A stretch of 64,000 nucleotides of DNA, taken from assembly GCA_002368155.1 (NCBI GenBank), contig AP018180.1, positions 4,449,380 to 4,513,379 of the forward strand. Direction: 5' to 3'. Numbering within the stretch: the first letter of the stretch is position 1; the number at the start of each line of letters is the position of its first letter. This DNA is from Nostoc carneum NIES-2107. Its GTDB lineage: Bacteria > Cyanobacteriota > Cyanobacteriia > Cyanobacteriales > Nostocaceae. Positions 16,642 to 25,908 of the stretch are shown piece after piece. The notes under the pieces are model-generated. The model made no database searches, was not told where the DNA came from, and saw only the letters and a list, made by a program, of their open reading frames with translations. The position numbers and the translations under genes were made by a program.

Positions 16642-18147
16642 ATGCTAGTAAGGTCAAAAAGCCAGGAAGAAGAATTACATGAGCTAGGGCAAGAAACAAA
16701 AGCATCTAAAAAATGGTGGGCGACGCTAGGCATTGGCATTGGCGTATTTATCTTTGCCTTAGATGTATATATAGTTAACCTGGCCCTGCCAAGTATGCTG
16801 GAATCACTCCACACCAGCTTTGCCACCATTCAATGGGTGGTTTTAAGTTATTTATTGGCGATCGCTATTTTTGTGATGAGTGCTGCAAAATTAGGCGATA
16901 TGTGGAGCAAGAAGCGACTATATATTATTGGGCTAGTAGTGTTTACCCTCAGCTCGCTATTTTGTGGACTAGCGCCTAACGTAGGCGTTTTAATTGCCTT
17001 TCGCGCACTTCAGGGGTTAGGTGCTGCTTTTATATCGGGGCTGGGAACAGCGATGATTGTAGAAGTGTTTCCCCCCGAAGAACGCGGACTAGGGTTAGGT
17101 ATTAGAGCAGGAATTTTTGGGTTAGGAATTATGTTAGGCCCCACAGCTGGGGGGTTGCTGATTGGTTTAGGGGGTTGGCCCTTAATCTTTTTGGTCAATG
17201 TTCCCATTGGAATTGTTGGCATTTTGCTGGTAGCGCGTTTAGTGCCTCCTTCTAAAGTTGGTGTTGTGAAACAGCGCTTCGATGCCATTGGTACGCTAAT
17301 TCTCACCCTGACATTAACCTGCTTTACATTCGGGATTACTTTATTACAAAGAGAAGGTTTTAACTCTCATACAGCCATCACTTTTTTGGTTTTATCGGTC
17401 ATCAGTTTAGCTTGCTTTTTAATTGTGGAAGCCCATATATTAGAGCCGATGTTAGATTTGCGAATTTTTCGCTCTCTAGAAATTAGCTTGGGTTTAGCAC
17501 TACGTTTTATCGGCAATTTTGTGATGGCAGGGGCAATATTTATCTTGCCATTTTTCCTAGAATTAGTGCAGCATTATTCCACAGAAAAAACAAGTTTATT
17601 ACTAGCAATTCCACCGATTCTCATAGTGCTAACAGCACCTGTTGCTGGCATACTTTCTGACCGCTTTGGGCCAAGAATTATTAGCTTAATCGGCCTAGTA
17701 TTAATGGCTGGTGGTTGTTTACTAATTAGCAACTTTGATACAGAATTAACTGTACCCGATTATATTGTGGGCATTATTCCCTATGGGTTGGGAGTAGGAA
17801 TGTTTCAATCGCCCAACAATAGCGCCATTATGGGAGTTGCACCCAAAGGACAATTAGGCATTACTTCTGGATTGTTGTCATTATCTCGGATATTGGGACA
17901 GACAGCAGGTGTACCGCTTGTTGGTGCTTTATTCTCCTTGGTGGCGATCGCTAGCAACCAACTCACACCCAATATCGATGTTACCCATGCACCTGTTGAG
18001 GCTTTAGTTTTTGGCACACAGGCTACCTTTCGTGTCATTGCAGCTTTGTTGATGGCTTCAACCGTGATGGCAGTTGGTTTGTGGTGGCTGGAACAAAAAA
18101 AGGTCAACTCCTTTGGGGAATTAAAAATTCGTTTGGGCAAATTTTAA
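16642..18147 (+). CDS. MFS transporter, DHA2 / EmrB-like, 14 TM
   Basis: This 501-residue inner-membrane protein is a drug/proton antiporter of the 14-segment type. A hydrophilic N-terminus of about 25 residues precedes the first helix (LGIGIGVFIFALDVYIVNLALPSM), which carries the DHA2 motif LDxxIVNLALP. The loop between helices 2 and 3 is KLGDMWSKKRLY, the MFS motif A form, and helix 5 contains GPTAGGLL (motif C, typical of exporters). It lies 190 bases after the homocitrate-synthase-like gene, on the same strand, and is followed by a strong terminator. Exported compound unknown. Confidence 0.88.
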   Translation: MLVRSKSQEEELHELGQETKASKKWWATLGIGIGVFIFALDVYIVNLALPSMLESLHTSFATIQWVVLSYLLAIAIFVMSAAKLGDMWSKKRLYIIGLVVFTLSSLFCGLAPNVGVLIAFRALQGLGAAFISGLGTAMIVEVFPPEERGLGLGIRAGIFGLGIMLGPTAGGLLIGLGGWPLIFLVNVPIGIVGILLVARLVPPSKVGVVKQRFDAIGTLILTLTLTCFTFGITLLQREGFNSHTAITFLVLSVISLACFLIVEAHILEPMLDLRIFRSLEISLGLALRFIGNFVMAGAIFILPFFLELVQHYSTEKTSLLLAIPPILIVLTAPVAGILSDRFGPRIISLIGLVLMAGGCLLISNFDTELTVPDYIVGIIPYGLGVGMFQSPNNSAIMGVAPKGQLGITSGLLSLSRILGQTAGVPLVGALFSLVAIASNQLTPNIDVTHAPVEALVFGTQATFRVIAALLMASTVMAVGLWWLEQKKVNSFGELKIRLGKF

Positions 18148-18220
18148 TGTCAAACTTTTTGCAAGATTCAAAATTGAAAATTTAAAATCAACCAAATTAA
18201 TACCTTTTTTATTAAAGCTT

Positions 18221-18248
18221 TAGGGTGAGTAATTCTCACCCTATTTTT
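18221..18248 (+). terminator. Rho-independent terminator of the MFS gene
   Basis: A perfect 9-bp stem TAGGGTGAG/CTCACCCTA (18221-18229 with 18235-18243) with a TAATT loop is followed by five T. It lies 74 bases after the stop codon. Confidence 0.85.
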
Positions 18249-18374
18249 GTGTATATTTCTACGCATTATATTGACCTTAATATCAGCAATTCAGTGATTT
18301 CTGGATTTAGCTGCTTGCCTAATTATTGAAATTTTCAGGTTTTTTATGAGTTATCAAAAAGTGACAGATGGCTA

Positions 18375-18438
18375 GGAGGGGCACGGCAACAATAAGATAA
18401 TTGAATATACCAAAAGATTGTAGATGCCGTGCCCCTAC
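18375..18438. repeat. MITE-like inverted repeat, copy A (GGGGCACGGCA ends)
   Basis: Arms GGGGCACGGCA (18378-18388) and TGCCGTGCCCC (18425-18435) flank a 36-base AT-rich core. A second copy with the same arms and a similar core lies at 28067-28125, so this is a dispersed family. Confidence 0.75.
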
Positions 18439-18657
18439 ATAGAATTTATCTGTTGCAAATATTATTGGGATTAGTTTACCTGTTCGCAAATCATATCAAA
18501 TAGATGCTGCTGGTGTAGTATATTTATGCCTTTCAGGATACTCATATATGCATATATTTCACTTTTATTATCTCAGCATTTAGATGCATGGAAAAGAATT
18601 TATCCTAATGTTTAAATGCTAGTAAAAGATAGCGTTTACAGTACAAAGTAGAAATTT

Positions 18658-18933
18658 ATGGAAAATACATTAGTTGATAAAACTTTCCGTGATAGCAATG
18701 GCAATATTGTGATAGCTCAGAAGCCCAACTTACCATTGATTGTCTGGGTAGTGACGAGTTTACTATCTTTTCTGTTGACAAGCGACCCAATTAATACAGT
18801 ATTAAATGTAGTGGCTAATGGCGCATTGTTTACTTGGGCTTGGCTGGAATTATTTCAAGGCGTGAATTATTTTCGTAGAGCATTAGGTCTTGTAGTATTA
18901 ATTGGTATTATTGCTTGGAAAATTTACTATTGA
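18658..18933 (+). CDS. Small membrane protein of unknown function
   Basis: This 91-residue protein has an N-terminal soluble segment of about 26 residues with a FRDSNGNIVIAQ stretch, then three hydrophobic helices (LIVWVVTSLLSFLL, INTVLNVVANGALFTWAWLEL, ALGLVVLIGIIAWKIYY). It matches a type of small conserved hypothetical membrane protein seen in cyanobacteria, but I cannot assign a role. It stands alone, 510 bases from the preceding gene. Confidence 0.65.
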   Translation: MENTLVDKTFRDSNGNIVIAQKPNLPLIVWVVTSLLSFLLTSDPINTVLNVVANGALFTWAWLELFQGVNYFRRALGLVVLIGIIAWKIYY

Positions 18934-19064
18934 TTTTAAGTAGAGCGGTGCAATTAAAAATAGCTGGTAAGGGCTATCACTAATCACTAGTAAGTCATTT
19001 CGTGAAATCAAGTAAAATTAATCAATCGATGTGTTGGATGGTAGGTAATAGCAGAATTTATAGC

Positions 19065-19093
19065 GGATGCGTTACGCTATCGCTAACGCATCC
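19065..19093. repeat. Inverted repeat GGATGCGTTA / TAACGCATCC
   Basis: Two perfect 10-base arms (19065-19074 and 19084-19093) enclose a nine-base loop. This type of GCGTTA palindrome is widely dispersed in cyanobacterial intergenic DNA. Confidence 0.7.
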
Positions 19094-19190
19094 TACGAGA
19101 ACTTCAAAAATCAAATATGAGTCCTATAGACAAAAATTGTTATCAATTAGACTAAAATTTGGATGACTAAATAGCAGTTGATTTCTTTGA

Positions 19191-19991
19191 ATGAATCCCT
19201 ACAATATTTTTCATCAGACCGAACTTCAGCGTGTTAGTGATGGCATAACCAGACCCCTGCTAGAAAATTGCGATCGCGCCTCACATCTCCTTATTTTAGT
19301 CTGGCCACAACTTGGGGATTTTGATAGTCTTGAATATGCGTGGTGGTTACAGCGCGAAGCTAAAAAATGGCCTCCTGAAAAACTCGCTATTCGTGCAGTA
19401 GGAATTGGCGATCGCGCTTCTGGGACAAAATTCTGTGAATATACGGGATTTCCACCCCAACATTTATTTGTTGAACCAAACGCAGAACTACATCAGCTAC
19501 TCAAACTTTATCCGGGGCTGAATCTTGCTTTACCTGGACTTTCTGTATCTGTGAAAGCTTGGCTAAATCTCATATTAATGTGTGCAGGGTTTGGCAGCCC
19601 CGGAACGCTAAGAGAAGTTTTTCGCGGATACAAAGGCGATCGCCAAGCCCCGCAACTGATTGAAGATGATGAAATTATTCAAGGTACTCCTCTACCTGCT
19701 TTTAAAGGCTCATTTTTCAAACTAGCTGGTGGTAGTGGGTTTCAACGTCCCTTTGAATTAGCTACTCTCCGCCTACGGAATATGGTGGAAGTTCTCAGCA
19801 ATTGGCAGACTTACGTACCTAATTCTACCTACTTAACTCAGCGTGGTGGAACTTTTCTGTTTGATAGCAAAGGCGAGTTACTCTACGAACATCGAGATCC
19901 TGGAATTCTGGGTTTTGCAGCAAATATGAGTCAACCTCTATCATTTTTATCCGCGATCGCAACAGATAGCTTGACTTCAACCCAGAACTGA
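19191..19991 (+). CDS. Peroxiredoxin-like (AhpC/TSA) family protein
   Basis: The 266-residue protein resembles the AhpC/TSA-like group of cyanobacteria and plastids (PRXL2-type thioredoxin fold). Recognisable pieces are the strand SHLLILVWPQLGDFDSLEYAWWL, KLAIRAVGIGDRASGTKFCEYTGFP, FVEPNAELHQLL, and the C-terminal TYLTQRGGTFLFDSKGELLYEHRDPGILGF, which is the usual last strand-turn-helix. A classical peroxidatic C-x-x-C or PxxxTxxC is absent in the first strand, where WPQLGD replaces it; the only candidate cysteine there is Cys83 region KFCEYTGF. Peroxidase activity is therefore doubtful. A long perfect inverted repeat follows the gene. Confidence 0.75.
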   Translation: MNPYNIFHQTELQRVSDGITRPLLENCDRASHLLILVWPQLGDFDSLEYAWWLQREAKKWPPEKLAIRAVGIGDRASGTKFCEYTGFPPQHLFVEPNAELHQLLKLYPGLNLALPGLSVSVKAWLNLILMCAGFGSPGTLREVFRGYKGDRQAPQLIEDDEIIQGTPLPAFKGSFFKLAGGSGFQRPFELATLRLRNMVEVLSNWQTYVPNSTYLTQRGGTFLFDSKGELLYEHRDPGILGFAANMSQPLSFLSAIATDSLTSTQN

Positions 19992-21129
19992 CACGCAGTT
20001 GAAGGTGATAGGAGTTGTAAAAGCTGGGGAAAGGGTAAGGGTTAAAGGGATTTTATTTCCCTTTAACCCTTACCCTTTTTCCCCTTAACCCATAACCATA
20101 GAGACTCACACCATAGTCTTAGTCTGGAGTCTTAGAAATCTCTATAACATCAGGCTGAGGATTTTAAAAAAAAGACTTGAAGACTAAAGTAAAGAAGCTT
20201 ATTATGGGCTGCAAATAATAGTCCTTACTCACCCATTTTTTAATAACTATATAGATGTGAGCCTATCCAGGCCCCTACTATATATAGGTTTTAATTTTTC
20301 TAATTTCTATTTTGGATGGCGATCGCTTAATTTTTCTTTACATATTTCTGTGTGATTTGCTCAGAAATTGGGATTAATAAAATTGATTCAAATATGTAGA
20401 AGCGCTTTTAAGTCCAGTTTTTTTCTTTAAGAATCTCTCTTAGAGTGGTTGCAGCAAAAGGAAACTAATGCTCAGTAATTGCTCAAAATCTTAAAATATA
20501 TCAGATTCCAAATACTATGACCTACTCGTAGTAAATTTTATTTTTAATTTAGAAATCACATCTAACGTGATTGCTAAATTAACTAGTGAGAGTTTTCCAG
20601 ATATGCTTACGGCTCTAAAATCTGCCATAGCTCAGTTTAACTTGACGCTCTTTGGATTTTAATTTTAACGAACTCAGCTATAAGAAAGCATAACTGTCAA
20701 AACTAGTGGCTGACTATCTTATCAAACCGAATTGAAGCTGACTTATTTTGTAGCTATTTCCCAAATAGTTCTAGTTTTTGCCTGACTAGAAATTTTTTAG
20801 TCGAATTATGCCAAAAGGATGAGGAATAGCAAGACATCTCTATCTTAAATACTATGCCTTAAGGATGAAATGAAAGGATAGCTAAAATTTATCCTTTTAA
20901 TTTTAGCGTTGATCCCCAATGGTTTTTTGTCAAAATTTATCATGTCCACACTCTAACGATCATGTAAATATATAACAAAATTATAAAAATATCCTGAAAT
21001 TAATTTTTTACTTGGGATCGCTAAAACCTATACACCATAATCGCTTACGCCATTAATAAGGGTTTCTACACAGAAGGAAAATATAAACAAATAAATTAGA
21101 CCGCAATATTAAATAAAAAAAGCACTCAC
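19992..21129. other. Intergenic region, 1.1 kb
   Basis: It holds the long inverted repeat at 20030-20078 and otherwise AT-rich DNA without a supported gene. One HIP1 site is present near 20318. No RNA gene could be recognised. Confidence 0.5.
20030..20078. repeat. 21-bp perfect inverted repeat
   Basis: The arms at 20030-20050 and 20058-20078 are exact reverse complements (core AAGGGTAAGGGTTAAAGGG) around a seven-base loop, with further GGGG/CCCC pairing outside. It lies 38 bases after the peroxiredoxin-like gene and could act as its terminator. Similar AAGGGTTAAAGG sequence recurs near 28240. Confidence 0.8.
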
Positions 21130-21444
21130 ATGAAACCTAATAAATTTTTGACATCTGCCTGTAGATATTGTCGCCATTACAATCCCGAAGGTCGCCGTGG
21201 TGGAATGTGTCAGCAGTTAGGCGCACCAGTTCAAGGAAGTTGGAAAGCTTGTTCTTTGGCACTACCACCCTTTGCACCTTCTTGGGAAACTTTAGAAGAT
21301 GCTTGGAGTCTACCAGATGCTACCCCAGTTGTAGTTCCAGGTGGAAATTTACCTTCAGAGTTGGAACTTACTAAAGTTATTACGGTTGAGGAAACTGTTA
21401 TCTGTACTGCTGAACAAGCCAGAACTGAGACGGTACTAATTTAG
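21130..21444 (+). CDS. Cysteine-containing small conserved protein
   Basis: This 104-residue protein has a cysteine-rich N-terminal half: TSACRYCRHYNPEGRRGGMCQQL and then WKACSLALPPF. The C-x2-C, C, C spacing could bind zinc or an iron-sulphur cluster. The C-terminal half is acidic and Thr/Val-rich without cysteines. Related short proteins occur across cyanobacteria as unnamed hypotheticals, and I cannot assign a function. It converges on menB across a bidirectional terminator. Confidence 0.7.
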   Translation: MKPNKFLTSACRYCRHYNPEGRRGGMCQQLGAPVQGSWKACSLALPPFAPSWETLEDAWSLPDATPVVVPGGNLPSELELTKVITVEETVICTAEQARTETVLI

Positions 21445-21623
21445 CCATCTTGTAACCATCTTCTAGCCATCTATATATTCCCCGACTAATACCAATTTTG
21501 GATTTTATATGTAGGATTGGTGAGACTTAATAGTTAAACCAATTTGGTATAAGTTTGTATTCTGTTTGAAATTAAGATTTGCCTTTAAAATTTTTAGTCT
21601 TGTAACAATCGATTAATTTTTAG

Positions 21624-21656
21624 AAAAATCGCACCTTACGAAAAGGTGCGATTTTT
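21624..21656. terminator. Bidirectional Rho-independent terminator
   Basis: A perfect 14-bp stem AAAAATCGCACCTT/AAGGTGCGATTTTT (21624-21637 with 21643-21656) has T runs on both strands. It sits between the plus-strand gene ending at 21444 and menB, whose stop is at 21663, so it can serve both. Confidence 0.88.
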
Positions 21657-21662
21657 AAGTTT

Positions 21663-22496
21663 TTATGGTAACCAAGGGAAATCACGAAAATTTGGGGGAC
21701 GCTTTTCTAAAAATGCTTGTTTACCCTCAGAACCCTCTTCTGTCATGTAATACAGAAGTGTGGCATTGCCAGCAAGTTCTTGTAAACCTGCTTGTCCATC
21801 ACAATCAGCATTAAATGCCGATTTCAGACAACGGATAGCAATGGGGCTTTTTTCTAAGACTTCTTGCGCCCATTGGATACCTTCAGCTTCTAATTGTTCT
21901 ACTGGGACAACGGTATTGACTAAACCCATTTCTAGGGCTTGTTGGGCATTATATTGACGACAGAGAAACCAAATTTCTCGGGCTTTTTTTTGCCCAACGA
22001 TGCGGGCGAGGTAGCTAGCACCAAAACCACCATCAAAGCTGCCGACTTTGGGGCCTGTTTGCCCAAAAATGGCGTTATCAGCTGCAATCGTCAGGTCACA
22101 AATTAAATGTAAAACATGGCCACCACCGATCGCATACCCTGCTACCAAGGCAATTACAACTTTTGGCATGGAACGAATCAGGCGTTGTAAATCCAGCACA
22201 TTCAGGCGGGGGACACCACTATCATCTACATAACCCGCGTGTCCCCGGACGCTTTGATCGCCACCCGCACAAAAAGCATACTTGCCATCAGTATGTGGGC
22301 CTGATCCTGTAAATAAAACTACGCCAATAGTTGTATCTTCGCGGGCATCGCAGAAAGCATCATACAGTTCAAAGACTGTTTTGGGGCGGAAAGCATTACG
22401 TTTATGGGGACGATTGATGGTGATTTTGGCAATACCATCCATTTTTTGATACAGAATATCTTCGTAGGTTTTGGCAGTTTGCCAGTTAACTTGCAT
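21663..22496 (-). CDS. menB: 1,4-dihydroxy-2-naphthoyl-CoA synthase
   Basis: The 277-residue protein is MenB of the crotonase family, which closes the naphthoate ring of O-succinylbenzoyl-CoA in phylloquinone synthesis. It shows [17 protein letters not shown], the oxyanion-hole segment [37 protein letters not shown] with the second oxyanion glycine, [15 protein letters not shown], and the MenB-specific C-terminus [14 protein letters not shown]. The length is normal. It lies 120 bases after menD on the same strand, as in other cyanobacteria, and ends at a strong terminator. Confidence 0.96.
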   Translation of the reverse strand: MQVNWQTAKTYEDILYQKMDGIAKITINRPHKRNAFRPKTVFELYDAFCDAREDTTIGVVLFTGSGPHTDGKYAFCAGGDQSVRGHAGYVDDSGVPRLNVLDLQRLIRSMPKVVIALVAGYAIGGGHVLHLICDLTIAADNAIFGQTGPKVGSFDGGFGASYLARIVGQKKAREIWFLCRQYNAQQALEMGLVNTVVPVEQLEAEGIQWAQEVLEKSPIAIRCLKSAFNADCDGQAGLQELAGNATLLYYMTEEGSEGKQAFLEKRPPNFRDFPWLP

Positions 22497-22616
22497 TGCT
22501 ATGGAGTCGGCTATTGTGCTTGAGAATTTTATCGCAGACCAAGGGGCAAGCGATACCTGCGGTGAACTACGCCGACGCTAAAATTGGCATAAATCTCACA
22601 CAAAGACGCAGAAGAT

Positions 22617-24380
22617 TTAAAGTGTAATATTCGCTGCAAAATTCCTTAAATTTTCCAGTCGCCACTTAGCGTCTAGCTGGCGATTTGTCCGCAACTCCAA
22701 AACCCTAATTCCCTTATCTGGAAGCGGGTTTAATCTGTGCTGCAAATGCGACCAAGAAGTAATTAATTCATGCTCTACACCATAGGTAGCACACAATTGG
22801 GCAAAATCAATATCCTGAGGAGTGCCAAAAAATTCTTCAAACGGTGGGTCGAATTTGGCAATGGGTAGCATTTCAAAAATTCCACCGCCATTGTTGTTAA
22901 TTAACAGAATCGTCAGATGTCCGACAAATTTATTACGGATTAAAAAACTGTTGGTGTCATGCAATAAGGCTAAATCCCCTGTTAGCATCACACTGCTGTG
23001 ATGACGATGGGCAATTCCTAAAGCTGTGGATAATGTACCATCGATACCATTTGCACCTCGGTTAAAATGCGATCGCACTCCTAAATTATTTGGTTTCCAA
23101 AAAAACTCTACATCGCGTACAGGCATACTGTTGGCGATAAATAACGGGGTTTCTGGCGGTAAAATTTGCGAAAGTAACCAGGCGGCTTTACCTTCAAACA
23201 AATCTTCCATTTTCGCCAAGGTTTGATCAACAGCCTCCCTGACTTGCTTTTCTGCTGTACACCAAAGTTGCAAGTAATCAGGGGGAGAAGCGAAAGATTT
23301 TTCCCCCTTGTCTTCTTCCCTTGTCCCCCAATCCTCAATACTCATCCGCAAATGAATCGTCCTTCCATGCAGAGGGTCAAGGTTTTGGTCGCTGGGATCA
23401 ATTACCCAACGTTGCGCTTGTGTATCAGTTATCCAATTACGCAGTTCTTTACTTGTAGGCATTTCTCCTACTTGAATTACCATTTGTGGTACTAGCTGTT
23501 TTGCGAGTTGGGGATTTCGCAAAATTTGATCGTAGGTAGAAATTAAATAGGGGTTGAGGTCGGCGTAATTTCTGAGTGGGGAAAGTCCCTCAGCTAGGAC
23601 AGGCCATTTGAGGGTTTGGGAAAGTTGGGCGATCGCTCTACAATACTCCTGTGGTTGCTGTGGTTGAGCAACACCAGCGATAATAATGCCGCGATCGCAT
23701 TGTTGCCATTTTTGGGGAATGGGGAATGGGGAATGGGGAATGGGGAAGGGGATGGAGTTTGTGACTGCTGCGAAAAATTCTTCTGGGTGAAACTGTGATT
23801 CTAAGTAGCTGAAATCAGTTCCATCGGGAATGGGTGCTAGGGGGTCACGCAGAGGGATATTTAGATGTACTGGCCCCTGGCTAGGAGTTTGGGATTTTTC
23901 CCAAGCGTGGATGATTGTTTGTCTCAGATAAGCTAGCATTCCCATCTCTGGGGAAGGTAAAGCTAACTCTGTTTGCCAATTTGGGTAAGTGCCATATAAT
24001 TTCACCTGATCTATCGTTTGACCAGAATGACAATCTCGCAGTTCTGGGGGCCTGTCGGCAGTTAATATCAACAGAGGTACGCGGCTTTCTCTAGCTTCAA
24101 TAATCGCCGGATAAAAGTTAGCCCCAGCTGTCCCAGATGTACATACCAGTACTACAGGCTTACCACTGGCTTTAGCTTGTCCCAACGCAAAAAAAGCAGC
24201 AGACCGTTCATCTAAAATTGAAATTGCCTCAATATCAGGCTTTTGCTGGGCAAAGGCGACTGCTAGCGGTGTAGAACGTGAACCTGGACAAATCACAGCA
24301 CAAGTCAACCCCAGGCGCTTTAGCGTCTCCGTCAAGATATAAGCCCAAAGTTGATTAACATTTTTACAGGCGATCGGCAT
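22617..24380 (-). CDS. menD: 2-succinyl-5-enolpyruvyl-6-hydroxy-3-cyclohexene-1-carboxylate synthase
   Basis: MenD is a thiamine-diphosphate enzyme that adds succinic semialdehyde (from 2-oxoglutarate) to isochorismate, the first committed step toward phylloquinone. The 587-residue protein shows VICPGSRSTPLA, the ThDP-activating glutamate in ILDERSAAFFALG (Glu58), CTSGTAGANFYPA, and the diphosphate/Mg site TGDLALLHD...INNNGGGIF. Residues about 208-224 (IPFPIPHSPFPIP) are an in-frame product of a GGGGAAT heptamer repeat in the DNA and fall between the first two domains. The enzyme should tolerate this loop. The gene starts at an ATG at 24380. Confidence 0.95.
   Translation of the reverse strand: MPIACKNVNQLWAYILTETLKRLGLTCAVICPGSRSTPLAVAFAQQKPDIEAISILDERSAAFFALGQAKASGKPVVLVCTSGTAGANFYPAIIEARESRVPLLILTADRPPELRDCHSGQTIDQVKLYGTYPNWQTELALPSPEMGMLAYLRQTIIHAWEKSQTPSQGPVHLNIPLRDPLAPIPDGTDFSYLESQFHPEEFFAAVTNSIPFPIPHSPFPIPQKWQQCDRGIIIAGVAQPQQPQEYCRAIAQLSQTLKWPVLAEGLSPLRNYADLNPYLISTYDQILRNPQLAKQLVPQMVIQVGEMPTSKELRNWITDTQAQRWVIDPSDQNLDPLHGRTIHLRMSIEDWGTREEDKGEKSFASPPDYLQLWCTAEKQVREAVDQTLAKMEDLFEGKAAWLLSQILPPETPLFIANSMPVRDVEFFWKPNNLGVRSHFNRGANGIDGTLSTALGIAHRHHSSVMLTGDLALLHDTNSFLIRNKFVGHLTILLINNNGGGIFEMLPIAKFDPPFEEFFGTPQDIDFAQLCATYGVEHELITSWSHLQHRLNPLPDKGIRVLELRTNRQLDAKWRLENLRNFAANITL
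23714..23752. repeat. GGGGAAT heptamer tandem repeat inside menD
   Basis: Four GGGGAAT copies, one GGGGAAG and a partial copy lie head to tail within the coding sequence. Three heptamers equal seven codons, which produces the repeated Pro-Phe-Pro-Ile peptide. Confidence 0.9.
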
Positions 24381-24478
24381 TCAAGCAAACAGAGCTATAA
24401 GTTAGCAGCGTTGGTAACCAGCGCCATAGCATTTTTGCATATTTTTCAGGCTTATGAGTCTATTCAGTGCTGAGTTCT

Positions 24479-24565
24479 GGAGATGAGGGCGATGAGGGGA
24501 AATAACAAACACCCAATCACCAATTACCAATTACCAATTACCCATTACCCAATGCCCCATGCCCC
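24479..24565. repeat. Heptamer tandem repeat between menD and folB
   Basis: GATGAGGGGAAATAA is followed by CCAATTA heptamers, then CCCATTA and CCCCATG units. It is a second copy of the composite found at 11306-11376. Confidence 0.8.
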
Positions 24566-24608
24566 ACACTAACGTTAAAATCCAAAATGCAAATTTCGTG
24601 CTGATATT

Positions 24609-24977
24609 ATGGACTGCATTCATTTAACGGGAATTCGTGGCTATGGCTACACAGGATATTTACCTGAAGAACAGGTACTAGGGCAATGGTTTGAGGTGGA
24701 TGTTAAGTTATGGTTGGATCTGAGTAAGCCTGCTCAAACTGATGCGATCGCAGATACTCTAGATTATCGCAGTGTGATCAGCTTGGTACAACATCTCGTG
24801 AAGTCATCCAAGTTTGCTTTAGTAGAGAAGTTAGCTGGTACAATTGCAGACTCTATCCTCCAAGAGTGCGATCGCGTTACTCAAGTTCAAGTAACACTCA
24901 GTAAACCTGCTGCACCTATCCCAGACTTTGGCGGAAAAATTAGCATTGAACTGACAAGAACTCAAGCCATTACCTAA
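24609..24977 (+). CDS. folB: Dihydroneopterin aldolase
   Basis: This 122-residue protein is FolB, which converts dihydroneopterin to hydroxymethyl-dihydropterin in folate synthesis. It has the expected GIRGYGYTGYLPEEQVLGQWFEVD start with the catalytic-site glutamate, TLDYRSVISLVQ, and FALVEKLAGTIAD in which the conserved Val-Glu-Lys provides the catalytic lysine, then the closing VTLSKPAAPIP strand. The length is typical. It is transcribed divergently from menD, with a heptamer repeat between them. Confidence 0.93.
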   Translation: MDCIHLTGIRGYGYTGYLPEEQVLGQWFEVDVKLWLDLSKPAQTDAIADTLDYRSVISLVQHLVKSSKFALVEKLAGTIADSILQECDRVTQVQVTLSKPAAPIPDFGGKISIELTRTQAIT

Positions 24978-25908
24978 AGCTTACTATGGCAGTCCAAAGC
25001 CAAACGTGAGCAAAATCTGTTTCTCAATATCTCAGTTGAGTTACTTCTTTTTCTTACTCATTCAATTAGGACTGCTATAGAATTTTTAATGACTTTAGGT
25101 AATTTTTAATGATTTATCCTGATGTGGCCCTTTGCTATACATGATGCTGACAATTTTTTCATTGATAGGGCTTTTTGCTAGCTACTTTATGTACCAGCAG
25201 TTAAGACGCAAAATCTGCAATTAAAGGCTTTCTCCATCAGCTAGTTTTATTCCTTATCTTTTGTCATGCCTGGCATCAGATTTTCCGGATTTTTTAATTA
25301 AAATATTTTATATATTTATTTTATACATTCAGTAACTTATCTATTCGCTATTTGAAATAAGCAATTCAAGCTTTATATTTTATAATTACACTTATTTTAA
25401 CGTGTACTATTATACATATATGATTTGTACACTCAGTAATTTAAAAGCCTTATTTGCTATAGTTTACTAATAATTAAAACCTGTATCAAAAAAACAAGTC
25501 TATTTAGTGATATAACCCCAGAATGCTTGCAGTGGCTTGATATATCTGGCAATTACTTATATTGTTTTATTCAACAGTAATTTTATTAACCTGCGAGTAA
25601 ATTGCAACTTTACGTACATATTACATATTTAGAAATTTTTAATTATTAAGAATTTCTCCATTTCTAAAATATGTCTTTGGTTTTTTGTAATTGTATGGTA
25701 ATTTACATTTCTCAATTGTATCTTGAGTTATCAACAGGATATTAACTGTATCAGGAAAAGTAAAAGACAATGATTAAAAACTTAGTGATTATTTTAGTCA
25801 AGCAACTACACAGGTAGATTAGAGATTGATTATCATAGGATTATTGATTTTCAGAGTGAGTAAAGACTGAAAATAAAATCGGAACCTTAGCCAACAGATT
25901 AGCCTAAC
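24978..25908. other. Intergenic region, 0.93 kb, very AT-rich
   Basis: No gene, RNA gene or repeat is recognised. The region presumably carries the promoter of the diguanylate cyclase gene; its long AT-rich stretches resemble ordinary cyanobacterial spacer. Confidence 0.4.
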
